Source: Multifurca ochricompacta (lineage: Eukaryota > Basidiomycota > Agaricomycetes > Russulales > Russulaceae). Taken from it: 64,000 nucleotides of DNA. Below the pieces are notes generated by a model. That model ran no database searches. It was not told where the DNA came from and saw only the letters and a program-made list of their open reading frames with translations. Every line of letters starts with the position of its first letter. Positions within the stretch are counted from its first letter, which is position 1. Positions 20,510 to 31,792 of this stretch are shown one piece after another. The position numbers and the translations under genes were made by a program. The stretch is taken from positions 1 to 64,000 of the forward strand of contig WTXG01000144.1 of NCBI GenBank assembly GCA_022496185.1, written 5' to 3'.

Positions 20510-23500
20510 GCTCAACCCCATCGGCCTGGGCACGAGCACTCCATGTTACCTCTGTGTATGCTAGTCAATTCAAGTCATTAAAAATACCAGTCCATTTTGA
20601 AACTACACAGAGGACGGCCAATCGAGACATTCTAGTGGACTCCGGAGCCACAGATAACTTCATTCACCCATGACTAATCAGAACAATGGGTTTGGGAAGG
20701 CTGGCACTTCCCCAGGAAAAGAATATCTGGAATATTGACGGAACAGCCAATCGCGCTGGAAAGATCACTCACTACACAGACCTGAAGGTTCAGGTTGGAG
20801 AAGTTACGAAGAATATTCGTTTCCTGATTACGGATCTAGGAGACGAAGATCTTATTCTGGGATACCCATGGCTCGCTGCTTTCGAACCCAAGATCAACTG
20901 GGCTGACACGATGATGGATAAAGAATCATATCCCACCATTATCACGTCCATAGGCTATGATTATGCAGTCAGACATCGGACAATAAAGCCACAAGTACAG
21001 AAGAAGAAGACCCAGGTTGCTGTTATGCCACCAAAGCATCAGAGCTAGCCCAAAAAGCAGTACGAGGGCAGACAGAAAAAACATACAGCGACGTAGTGCT
21101 GAGTACCTACCACCGGCATTGGAGGGTGTTTTCTGAAGAAGAATCCCAGCGCTTTCCACCCTCCAGACCATGGGATCACGCCATAGACCTACTTCCTGAC
21201 ACGCCGACAGCATAGATTGCAAAATCTATCCGCTATCCCAGTCCGAGCAGATGGCACTAATGGAATTCCTTGAAGAACATCTGGCAAAGGGATACATTCG
21301 CCCATCCAAGTCGCAGTACGCCTCGCCATTCTTCTTCATCAAAAAGAAGGATGGCAAGCTGCGACCGGTTCAGGATTACCGGCGAATCAACGCATACACC
21401 GTGAAAAGCCTACCCCTTACCGCTCATCTCTGAGCTCATTGACACCATGAGGGATAAGGCCCTCTTCTCGAAGATGGACGTGCGATGGGGTTACAACAAT
21501 GTTAGAATCAAGGAAGGTGACCAGTGCAAGCGGCGTTCAAGACAAACCAAGGGTTGTTCGAGCCCAATGTTATGTTCTTTGGTCTCACGAACTCGCCAGC
21601 GACATTCCAGTCTATGATGAATCACATCTTCCGCGATCTCATCCTCACGGGGGAAGTAGTGGTTTACATGGACACATCCTAGTAGCCACCCCAGACAATT
21701 TGGATCATCACCGAGATCGTGTGCATCAGGTGTTGGACATCTTGCACGAACATGACCTATATCTCAAACCCGCCAAATGTTCCTTCGAACAGCGAAGGTT
21801 GAGTACCTGGGGGTTATCCTGGAGGAAGGACAAGTGCGCATGGATCCTGTTAAAGTACAGGGGATCCGGGAATGGCCTGTCCCAACCTGTGTCAAGATGT
21901 CAGGTCATTCATTGGATTTTGCAACTTTTACCGACGTTTTGTCAAGGGGTTCTCAGGTATGCGTGACCACTGAATGATCTATTGAAGAAGGATGTACCAT
22001 GGCACTGGGACTTGACACAGCAGCAGGCATTTGAACAGATTAGGGACCTAGTCGGCTCGGAGCCAGTACTCATCCAACCAGATCTAAGTCGCCCCTTTGA
22101 ACTGGAAGTGGATGCCTCTCACTTTGCAAACAGAGCTGTACTCTACCAGAGGGATGCCGCACAAATCCTTCACCCAGTAGCATACTACTCTGAACCTTCT
22201 CTCCGGCCGAACGAAATTATGACATCTGGGATAGGGAGCTCTTGGCCATAGTTAAAGCATTACGACATGGCGACCTTACCTGGCAGGAGCTCCACATAAG
22301 ACCATCATCCACACCGACCATTCCAACCTATTGTACTGGAAAGAACCCCATAAAATCAGTCGACGCGTGGCACGAGAAGTCTTAGAGCTAGAAGAGTACG
22401 ATTTCACCTTGAAACACATTGCCGGAAGCCAAAATGCCAGAGCAGATGTGTTATCACGCAGACCAGATATGCATACAGGCGAGGACGACAACAATGACAT
22501 CACTGTCCTCCCAGAAGAGGTGTTTGCAAAGACCGCTGTTGTCAGTCTCCATGATATGGACCTATGGGCACAGGTCTCACAAAATATGAACCCCTCACTC
22601 TGCCGCTTATGGGCTGATGCACATAATTTGAAAGAAGTCAATGGCCTCTGGTGGAAAGACAGAGATCAACTCGTTGTCACCGGTGGCGACAACATTAAGA
22701 GGGGGGTGATCCATTTTCACCACGATCTCCCCTCCGCCGGCCACCCAGGCATTGCCAATACCTATGCACTTGCCAAGCGCGATTACTGGTGGCCCAATAT
22801 GAAGAAGGATGTTGAGAACTACGTACAGGGATGCGCAGCATGTCAAGCTAACAAGGTCAACACACACCCGAAAGTCCCGCTGATGCACCCCATTACTCCC
22901 GTCTCGTCAACCCCCTTTCAAACCATCGCCATGGACTTTATTGTCAAATTACCCAAGTCACAGGGTTTCGACACCATCCTCACGATCACCGACCACGATT
23001 GCTCCAAAGCGGCCCTGTTCATCCCCTGCAATGAGACCATTACAGCTGAAGGAGTAGCGAAGCTGTACCTGAATCATGTATATCGCCACTATGGACTCCC
23101 CAGGAAGATTATATCCGACCGAGACACCAGGTTCACATCGGCATTCGCTAAAACCCTGTGCAAGACGTTAGATATCGCACAAAATATCTCAACAGCTTAT
23201 CACCCACAAACAGACGGGCAGTCCAAATGAACAAACCAGTGGCTGGAACAATACCTTCGGTTCTGGTGCAATAGTAGACAAGATGACTGGGCGGAATGGC
23301 TATCAACCGTGGAGTTTGCCCACAATTCATGGCCCAACGGGACTACAAAAACCACCCCCTTTTCCCTTATCATGGGTTGGACCCCACACACCACATGGAT
23401 AGCTAAGCCCACCAATGTCCCATTGGTAACCAAACAGATAAGCCAATGGGAGGAACTGCGGCAACCGGCCAATGAAAATCTGGTAAAGGCGCAACAGCTT

Positions 23501-23974
23501 CTGGCAGCACAGCCAAGCACATTCACACCTTATCAGACCAATGACTGGGTATGGCTCGAGGGCAGGAACATTCACACGTCACACCCCTCAGCCAAACTAG
23601 TGCCCCAACGTCACAGACCCTTCCAGATCACAAGGAAGCTGTCAGACGTATCCTATGAACTGCAGTTGCCGCCGAAATGGAAGATCCACCCAGTCTTCCA
23701 TGCCAAGCTCCTGACCCCTTATAAGGAAACCTCCATTCATGGAGAAAACTTCCCAAGACCCCTGCCTGACCTTATCGATGGCGAAGAAGAATGGGAAGTG
23801 GAGCGTATTCTAGACTCCAAGCAACAAGGCCGAGGGCGTAAACTGCACTACCTAATCAAGTGGAAGGGATTCCCAGACTCTGACAACTCGTGGGAACCAG
23901 CCGGAGATATCTCTGCTCCAGCCCTTATCTCGGAATTCCACATCCGACACCCAGAAGCGCCTAAGAATGCTTAA
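20500..23974 (+). pseudogene. pol pseudogene of gypsy E
   Basis: Protease is recognisable by the DSGATDNFI block (about 20638). RT shows [11 protein letters not shown] and KPAKCSFEQ. A single-base deletion falls inside the YMDD codons at about 21673, wrecking the catalytic motif and the frame. RNase H (FELEVDASHFANRAVL) follows; integrase is largely open from 22331 to 23230 with HHCC zinc domain, MDFIVKLPKS, ISDRDTRFTS and YHPQTDGQS, then a TGA at 23228 where gypsy A has an Arg codon. The open 23309-23974 frame carries the GPF-type module and chromodomain (LIKWKGFPDSDNSWEP). Confidence 0.92.
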
Positions 23975-24050
23975 AAGAAACACCCCTCGACCCCGTCAAT
24001 TCCCCCAGTACATGCTCTCTCAGCAACGTTCTAACACCATCCAGTCTATC

Positions 24051-25245
24051 ATGTCTTTTGTCGCTGCCAACGCCGCCATTGATGCCTTCACGCCACCGTT
24101 GCAGTGGTGGAAAACTTTCCTTCCGCTCATCCCTCCACACGTCCCTCCTCCCCCATTGATTACGAAGCTGCTGAGGCCCGGGTTAAGAACCAGTCTCCAA
24201 ACCCGAACGATGACTTCAAACACAGCGAAGAACCGCACCCAAATGACCTACTGGGTATGGAGTTGGATGATGAGGTACCGGAATTCCCGTTCTTCACTAA
24301 CAACCCCAACTCCTCGACCTATTTCCCCCTCGAAATCACCATGGCTGACGGAACCATCGCCATCGCCAAATATATATTCTACACCAATGGAGGAATGGAT
24401 GTAGCAGGCTGTATGAAGAAGGATGGCCCTGTCTATGGGGCCCCGGTCTACTTAGAAGAAAGGTATACAGGACGTCTCCACCACACCATGACTGATGAGC
24501 AGCTTGGACATTTGGCTGCCGAAGACTCTCGTGCCTTTGCCATTGACGAGGTGCTGATGATATGCGCCTTCCGCGTCTCAAAGCTGAGGTGATGAGACTG
24601 CGGAAGAATCTGACGTTGCGCACAACGCTTAACAAACAATACAAAGAGCACGCGAAGATGATGGCAAGGCTGACGAACGGGATGTTCCAAGTGGAACAGG
24701 AGTTGGTGGAAATCAGGAAGAGGCTGGAGAAAGGGGACGCGTATCAGACTATCGCCGAACGGTACACCGACACGTATGCACGACCCCTTCCCCACGATCG
24801 TTGGGGGCTGCCCCAAGGCTGATACCAAACCGATTTGAAATGCCGCGTATGCACGAGAACCCTGTGGAGAGACATGCTGGCGATGCGATAGTAAGTACCA
24901 CATTAGCTGGAACTGCCCCCTCAATCGCAAGTGGTGTCGCATTGTCGCAGCAACCTCCACTGGAGCCGGTTCTGTATCTTCCGCCGTGTGGGAGTTGCCC
25001 CAACAATCGTCAATCTGTCAGGATGGTGCGGCAAGTGCCTCCGCCACAACTCCGGACATCGTGAGCTGGACTGTCTGATCCATGACATGTGCCGCCTATG
25101 TGGCCAGTGCGGCCCATACGGGTTCCTTCGCACCCACCAATGTCCACAGGACTTGGACAAGGAGAATTACACATTGGACGATCGTAATGTAGCCGATGAT
25201 TACCTGGACTTAGTGCAGGATGATGATGGTACGAGTCGTTTCTAG
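24051..25245 (+). pseudogene. ORF3 of gypsy E, complete in length but frameshifted
   Basis: This is the best plus-strand reference for ORF3: about 395 codons from MSFVAANAAIDAF (24051) to DDDGTSRF-TAG (25243-25245). Parts: Pro/Ser-rich N-terminus with SPIDYEAAEARVKNQ; core LEITMADGTIAIAKYIFYTN, VAGCMKKDGPVYGAPVYLEE; RLHHTMTDEQLGHLAAEDSR; Lys/Arg-rich probable coiled coil (LKAEVMRLRKNLTLRTTLNK); EKGDAYQTIAERYTDTYARP; and a tail with regularly spaced Cys/His ending WCGKCLRHNSGHRELDC and CRLCGQCGPYGFLRTHQC. Frameshifts lie near 24105, 24560, 24820 and 24935. The Cys pattern suggests nucleic-acid binding; that is inference. Confidence 0.75.
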
Positions 25246-25276
25246 CCGGGTCTGCTAGAACCAGAAGAGGGGGTGA

Positions 25277-25868
25277 TGTTACAATCCTTACCAACCAACC
25301 CCATTTTCTTCCACCTCCCCAATAGCGACCCATCTTTACCACCCACTCTCCACTTCATGATCATGTCCCCGTCCTGGGACCCATCACGTGCCTTGCTCCC
25401 CTCCCCGTGACTTACTTTGGACTTGTTGACATGCTGTATACCTATGTTTGGTCCTTTATCTCTTATCTCGTTATCTCTTTATCTTTACACTCGGACACTT
25501 ACTTAATACCCTATCAGAAGCCCGACTCTACGCCGTCCGCTTCTGTATATTTGGGCCCACTTGACTCCGATTCCTTATCTCGTAGACGCCCATCCGATTA
25601 CGTATATAAGTCCGCTGTAGCTACACTGTAGACCTCAGACTCGACTTATTGAATCCATCGGTGCTTGTCTTCTGGACATCCCTTTGATCTCTGAACTCGT
25701 CCGTCTTGGAGTTTCTGACTCTTTTCCACTCAACATAGTCTCAGGGTACAGCCCCTTTGACTTTGACTCATCCCATCTCACTCCAAGGAACCTTATTGGT
25801 TTCTTATCCAGTCCCGAACAGTACACTGTCGCACAAGTCGTGCAGTGCGTCCCGCACCGGATGTAACA
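25277..25868 (+). repeat. 3' LTR of gypsy E
   Basis: 592 bp, preceded by the polypurine tract CCAGAAGAGGGGGTGA and followed by target duplication CACAA. Confidence 0.95.
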
Positions 25869-25873
25869 CACAA

Positions 25874-26732
25874 GCTCACAAAAAGCTTCAAAGTCTTTCC
25901 CACCGCTTTCTTCCAGTGAGCTTCTTATTTACTGTCTGTGCACCTTAACACCCCACAGGATGATGCAGTTTACTGCTCATCCTGAACTGTTTGGCTAGCC
26001 CTTCGGGGTTCTTGCAAAAGGTGATGAGGGACCCTAAGTGGGTGAAACACCTTGAGCTCCTTGAGTGTGCACTAGGTATTAGTAACTTCATAGTTGTAGC
26101 TGGGTTTTCGTCCCATAGATAGTCTTAGTAGGCCTATAGCCAGAAGCTTGTGGCTTTAAGTCCAGTCAATGCTTGGCTCTATCTGTAAGCCAGGTTTAGC
26201 GACCTGCATGTGGAGTTTAGGGTCTAGAACAAGGCATGGGTAGTCACTCCCATGACGCTTGGGCTCGATACAAGTAGGCTGCACTACTATAGTCTTTACA
26301 TAGTAGATATAGTCTTCATCTCTGGGCATAAGTATCCGTTGCCTTTGTAGGGTAACCACGCCCTACCAGAGACAGACTAGACATCTACTTAGTCATGGCC
26401 CCAATCATCTAGGGCTTAATCATGGACTCCACCACCAGCATTAGAGGAAGGGCTATACACCCTTTGTCTCTAATGGAACTTGCAGTTGGCTCCTCCATGA
26501 CATGACTCCCAGTCTTGTTTACACTAGACACTCTGGCTAGTCTACCAGAGCTTATGTCTAGTTGCAGGATTGCGCTAGACAGCTTTACTATACCTAGAAA
26601 GTCGCACAACAGAGGCAGGACCTTCTAGGTTCTGAAGCATAGTGCCACAGTAGGGGTGGCACTCTTAAGCGAGACCTGGGCACTGGTTCTAACTGCTCCT
26701 TGGAACCAGGAACACTCTTATAACATCTCACA
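25874..26732 (+). other. Copia D 5' leader, noncoding
   Basis: With 18326-18383 this forms a leader of about 0.9 kb between primer site and gag ATG, nearly identical to copia H 43788-44649 and partly to the J fragment at 312-515. I see no conserved ORF. TTCATTACAG at about 18350-18359 resembles a 3' splice site. Conservation probably reflects packaging or translation signals; none can be named. Confidence 0.75.
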
Positions 26733-29700
26733 ATGCCGTCCTCAATTGTCTTCCCCCCTCCTCCAAGATGGAGCGTCTCGATGGCTCCAACTGGCAGGTT
26801 TGGTCTGCCAATTTCAATGCCCTTTTGAGGATGAATGGGCTCAGAAGGCACATTATTACACCTTACCCTGATATGCCCCTCCTCCCAGAGGACAAGGAGG
26901 AGAAGGAAAAATGCAGAAGGAAGTAATTGACCCCATCCTTAGGGAATGGATGGGTGAAGAGGAAATGCTTATTGGGCTCCTCTTTCTTAATGTAACCCAA
27001 GAGGTCTACTCCCAAGTAGCCTCTGATGCCAATTATCCTTCTCTTAGTGAGAAGTATAATAAGTTGGAGCGGCTTTATGGCTCTGTAGGTAGCATGGCCA
27101 CATATAATTTGTGGCTTGCCCTGGTGTCCTTCCATCTTGATGAAGGACAGTCATTCAGAACCCAATTACAAAAGGTTCTGGATGCCAGGAGTACCCTTAG
27201 GGAGAACGGGATGGAGGTCAATGACCTCCAGATGAGCTTCATATTATTAAAGCTCTCCCAGACTCCTACAGTGCCATTGCCAGCTCCATACTGGCCTCTG
27301 GCGACCCAGAGCGTCTTTCTCCTCAGGACCTTGTGCAGAGGTTCCTAAATGAGGAGAGTCGTCTGGCTGGTCCATCGGGAAGTGGTAGTGCAGTCCTGTC
27401 TAAGGCTGCACCTGTCAAATCAAAACCAAAAACTACAAATTTATCACCACTTCCCGCTGCTGCCCCTGGTTCACAAGGGGTGGTCTGCTTCTACTGCCAA
27501 AAGCCTGGACATAAGTCCAATGCTTGCGCAAAGAAGAAGAAGGACCTGGAGAATGCCAAAAAGGGCAAGGCAGGGAACAAGAAGAGGGCTGAGGCCCAAC
27601 ATGTACATACTATAGCCACTGTAGTTAATGGTAGTGGCAAAATAGAGGAGGTGCAAGAAGCACCTCGCATTGCCTTTATGCACAACCTATAATCTGGATA
27701 TCAACTCAGATTATTGGATGCTTGATAGTGGAGCAACGTCTCATTTCAGTCCAAACCTTGAAGACTTTGATACATATAAAGTTGACAGTACCCATGAAGT
27801 ATCACTAGGTGACAACTCCATAGTCAAAACAAGTGGAGTTGGCACTGTGATCATCAGGACTGATCAAGGTTTTGACTTGGAATTGAGAATGTGCTACATA
27901 TGCCGGAGGACATAAAATACTCTCCGCCAGTGCCCTAGTAGAAAAAGGGGCAACTGTGTTCTTAGATAATAAGAAGGCAACAATTAAATATGGCGACAAT
28001 ATAATAGCGGAAGCATGGAAGTTTGGCAAACTGTATTGGGTACTAGGCAAACACGTCCTAAAAGTATCCATACATCTGCATCTGCCTCACTAGAAATCTG
28101 GCATCAAAGAATGGGCCATATGTCTAAAGAAGCCCTGAAGAGATATGCTCCTGAGGCGGTTAAAGGCCTCAAGATTAATAATAGCCAAGTGGAAGACAAG
28201 CCATGTTATGGCTGTGAAATGGGCAAGTCCCATTGTCTTCCATTTCCCCCATCTTCAAAGCGCGCATCAGCCCCCCTTGAGATCCTTCATAGTGATCTTG
28301 TAGGTCCCTTGCAGTGCAGTTCAATACAAGGGAATCTATACTTTGCCACCTTCTTGGACACTTTAGCAGATACGCTCTAATCGTTCCAATGAATCCAAAG
28401 ATCTGTTTACACCAGTTTTTAATAAACTGAAGACACTACTTGAAAACAAATTTAATCACAAAATCAAGTGTCTTCATACAGATCGTGGTGGCGAGTATGT
28501 GAACAAGGCGCTGAAGGCAACACTTGAAGATTTGGCATAGAGCATAAACTTACGATGCCGTACAGTCCACAACAGAATGGAAGGGCCGAGAGGTTCAATA
28601 GAACCATTATGGAAAAAGGCACTAGCATGCTGCATGATGCAGGCCTGTCCTCGGTTTTTGGGAGTGTGCTGTCGAGACAGCATGTCATATATATAACAGA
28701 ACTCCCATTCGTTCTAATAAGTGGAAAACTCCGCTTGAGCTTCTGGTTGGGAACAAACCAGATGTCTCATACTTTAAGGTCTTTGGTTGCAAAGCCTATT
28801 ACATGTTCCAGAGGGCAAGCGGCGTAAATAGATCCCAAAGCCAGGGAAGCCGTCTTTGTGGGTATGAGCCCACTTCTAAGGGCTATACACTTTGGGATAG
28901 TGTACCCGGTCTCTCATCTCTTCACGAGATGTTACATTTGATGAGAGTCCTTCCCATCCCCTCTGATAAGGACAACAGAGCAGAGAAATCCATAGAGCAA
29001 CCTAGTCAAGGTGGCTCATTTACTTTACCTGGTGGCAATGTCCAGTCACCACCAGCAACAGCTACGCATGTTCCTGAGGCTCCTCAGCATGAGGAAGACC
29101 TGGAAGAGGAACAGGAGGACATCGTACCTCCTCAATTAGCACCACAGCCTACCACACCCACATGTAATGAAGACACCACACACCCTCAGACTATATATCA
29201 GACCCCTCCATCTCAAATCATGGAACCATCCTCCCCTCCCAAAAGAACCAAAGCAATCAGAAAATCACAAAGGATTGCAGACAGAATTCCTCAACCTAAT
29301 TTTCAGAGGACAAGTCCACGCTCTGAACGACGAGATAGGGCAATCCAAGAAGATTTAGACTTGGATACTGCATGTCCCAATCGAATCGTCGTCTGAATCC
29401 TCGCTTCTACAACGAGGATAATGCGGAGTTTGTGCAAGGTTCTTCCAGACTTGGTCAGATGGATCTGCTTAATGCTGCAGGATTGCCTTATAGGGATCCT
29501 CTTACATTTAAAGAAGCAATGGAGTCTGATAATGCCAGTGATTGGCTTGAGGCATGTCAATATGAAATTGATGCCTTAGAAAAACTTAAAGTGTGGGCCT
29601 TGAAGACCTTCCTGAAGGTAGAAAGGCTGTAAAGTCCAAGTGGGTCTTTAAATTGAAAGCAGATGGACGCTTTCGTGCTAGGCTTGTAGCAAAAGGGTTC

Positions 29701-30945
29701 ACCCAAATAGAGGGGGTGGACTTCGATGAAACTTTCTCCCCAGTCGCCAGATTTGAGTCTCTTAGACTATTATTAGTGTTGGCCGCGCTTGAGGATTGGG
29801 AAATCCATCAGATGGATGTCAAATCGGCATTCCTACATGGCGATCTGGATGAGGAGATTTATATGGAGCAACCTGTTGGTTTCGTCGTTGCTGGACAAGA
29901 GTCCAAAGTTTGTAGGCTACAGAAGGCTCTGTATGGCCTCAAACAAGCTTCCTGAGCATGGAACTTGCAATTCCATGCAGTTCTCAATGAACTGAGCTTT
30001 ACTCGGACGTACTCTGATGCAGGAGTATATGTGTATCATCACCAAGAGGGGGATGGTTCACTTTTCATCATTTTATATGTTGATGACATCACTATACTTG
30101 GGTCCTCCACTAAGAAGATTCAATGGCTGAAGGACTCTCTATCTAGCCGATATGAGATGACCGATCTTGGCGAAATCCAGTCCTACCTTGGAGTTAATAT
30201 CACCAGGGATCATCCTAACAAGACACTGAATATCAACCAGACAGCCTATGTATCATCCATAGTTGAGAGGTTTGGAATGGGGGATTCCAACCCAGTATAT
30301 ACTCCTCTACCCTCTGGCGTGGATGTTCATTTGGTCAAGTTTGAAGACCAGGCATCTACCTCTGACATTAAGAGGTATCAGCAGTTAATGGGGTCTCTGC
30401 TTTGGGTGCAGATTGGAAGCAGACCTGACATTAGTTTTGCTGTTGCACGCCTTAGCCAATTTGCTTCCAACCCTTCCCAGCAGCACATGCAACTAGCAAA
30501 GTATGTCTTAGCCTATCTAAATGCTACAAAAGACTACAAGTTGCGCTATTCTGGAGGGAATGGTGAAGTTGGCCTTCATGGCTTTGCGGATTCCTCATGG
30601 GGAGATCAAGAGGACCGCCACTCCACCTCTGGCTATGTCTTTTTCCTTGCTAATGGAGCCATTAGTTGGTGCTCCAGGAAACAAAAGACAGTAGCACAGT
30701 CCACCACAGAAGCCGAGTATATGAGCCTTGCTGAGGCTTCAAATCAGGCAGCGTGGTATAGGACATTTATGCAGGAATTGGGGTATGAAGTTACTTCACC
30801 CATACAACTGCATTGTGACAACAAGGGTGCAGTAGATCTTGCATTAAACCCAGTCACAGGAAGGCGATCAAAGCACATACCAATAAAGTACCATGCCATT
30901 AGGGAGTATGTAGAATCACACCAGATTGACTTGATCATCTTTTGA
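26733..30945 (+). pseudogene. gag-pol pseudogene of copia D
   Basis: It starts MPSSIVFPP at 26733 but is soon frameshifted relative to copia H. Parts: gag with YNKLERLYGSVGSMATYNLW, zinc knuckle CFYCQKPGHKSNAC (27486-27527), protease DSGATSHF (27724-27747), integrase zinc domain (WHQRMGHMS, CYGCEMGKS; about 28095-28220) and core (LHSDLVGPLQ, YSPQQNGRAERFNRT), then RT open from 29593 with YVDD (30076-30087; TGA at 29955), then RNase H (GFADSSWGD, STTEAEYMSLAEA). An internal deletion near 30935 removes the C-terminal MLADGLTK block kept in copia H and I. Several frameshifts make it nonfunctional. Confidence 0.92.
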
Positions 30946-31234
30946 TCACATGGTAACTGGATTTGGACTAGTGCTGGAATGAAGGAGCTGGAATCTGGAG
31001 ACTTTGTTCACCAGTTTCACTTTCCCACCATGCCACATGAGCACGTTCTTGACCTCGAGAGTGACGCAAGAGGTGTGTAGACTTGCATAAGCGAATCTAC
31101 AACTCGTACGCAAAGCTCACAAAGAGTTAGAGAAGTTGGATCTCTGGCTGGCGATATGTTAGTTCAATTGTGAACAGCAGTGTGCTCATTCAATTCATTT
31201 CAACCCAATGATTGATGCCTTCACCATGGAGGGA

Positions 31235-31746
31235 TGTTGACACAGGACGTGTCTGGAGATGCTTCAGGCATCTAAGGTTCGCTTCAGCTGTAGATTAGAT
31301 AGATTAGATTCCGGAGTATCGGACTTTTATGTTATCTTTATTACATTTCTTTCTCACCTTACTCAGCTGATTAGTGATGGACTTAGTAATGCGCAGTAAG
31401 CATGTGATATCTCTTTGGCCAATGGCCTTTATCCCTCTCTGTTTATTGTCCGGCACTTGTGGACTTATTCCCAGTGTGCACAGACCATTTCCCCTGGCCC
31501 CCATGGGTATATAAGGGTGTCTGTTTCGTCTCTTTCACTTCAGAGTTCTTCTACCTCTGAAGTGTAAGTCTTTCCTTTACTGTACTATTCTTATACCTTT
31601 AACTAACCATCTTATGTAGACTATCTGTTTTCTAGGTCAGTAGTATAGTTAATATAGAGTTCTTCTACCTCTGAAGTACTATCTGTTTTCTAGCCTAACC
31701 CGCTACTAACCACAGTCAGTATAACCAGCAGCATGTTTGTTTGACA
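31235..31746 (+). repeat. 3' LTR of copia D
   Basis: 512 bp, preceded by CACCATGGAGGGA and followed by CTAGA. It carries the same intron-bearing duplication as the 5' LTR. Confidence 0.95.
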
Positions 31747-31792
31747 CTAGATGCCTGAAGCACCTCAAGACACATGCCGTGTCAACACTAGG

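Larger units (their letters stand above)
18389..25868 (+). mobile_element. Gypsy E, full-length chromoviral element inside the copia D leader
   Basis: The 7480-bp element has 592-bp LTRs (18389-18980 and 25277-25868) and target duplication CACAA (18384-18388 and 25869-25873). The paralogous leader of copia H has a single CACAA at 43783-43787, an empty site confirming the borders. The order is as in gypsy A, with ORF3 keeping its normal end. LTRs differ by 9 substitutions, all CpG transitions, without indels. Confidence 0.95.
17796..31746 (+). mobile_element. Copia D, full-length Ty1/copia element carrying gypsy E
   Basis: LTRs lie at 17796-18309 and 31235-31746, with target duplication CTAGA (17791-17795 and 31747-31751). 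Without gypsy E it is about 6.5 kb. It has a half-tRNA primer site at 18310, a leader split by gypsy E, one gag-pol region (26733-30945) and a purine-rich tract ATGGAGGGA before the 3' LTR. The LTRs differ by two substitutions, both CpG transitions, and two small indels, so insertion was recent compared with gypsy A. Confidence 0.95.
17333..31787 (-). mobile_element. Copia-type solo LTR, split by copia D
   Basis: The LTR occupies 17333-17795 and 31752-31787 (about 499 bp without the nested insertion), with TGATGAAC at one end and GTCAACA at the other. A perfect 5-bp duplication CTAGG flanks it (17328-17332 and 31788-31792). On the minus strand it has the intron-bearing duplication: intron 17517 to 17461, GTAAGT to GTAG with CTAAC. 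It is inserted in gypsy C RT. Confidence 0.9.

Noticed and set aside
22607..23526. Long antisense ORFs across gypsy E integrase, and equivalents in A, C, F and G
   Set aside because: They are complements of conserved pol sequence and show no independent motif.
24051..25245. ORF3 as an env-like gene
   Set aside because: No signal peptide, transmembrane segment or furin-like site is visible; the tail is Cys/His-rich and basic.
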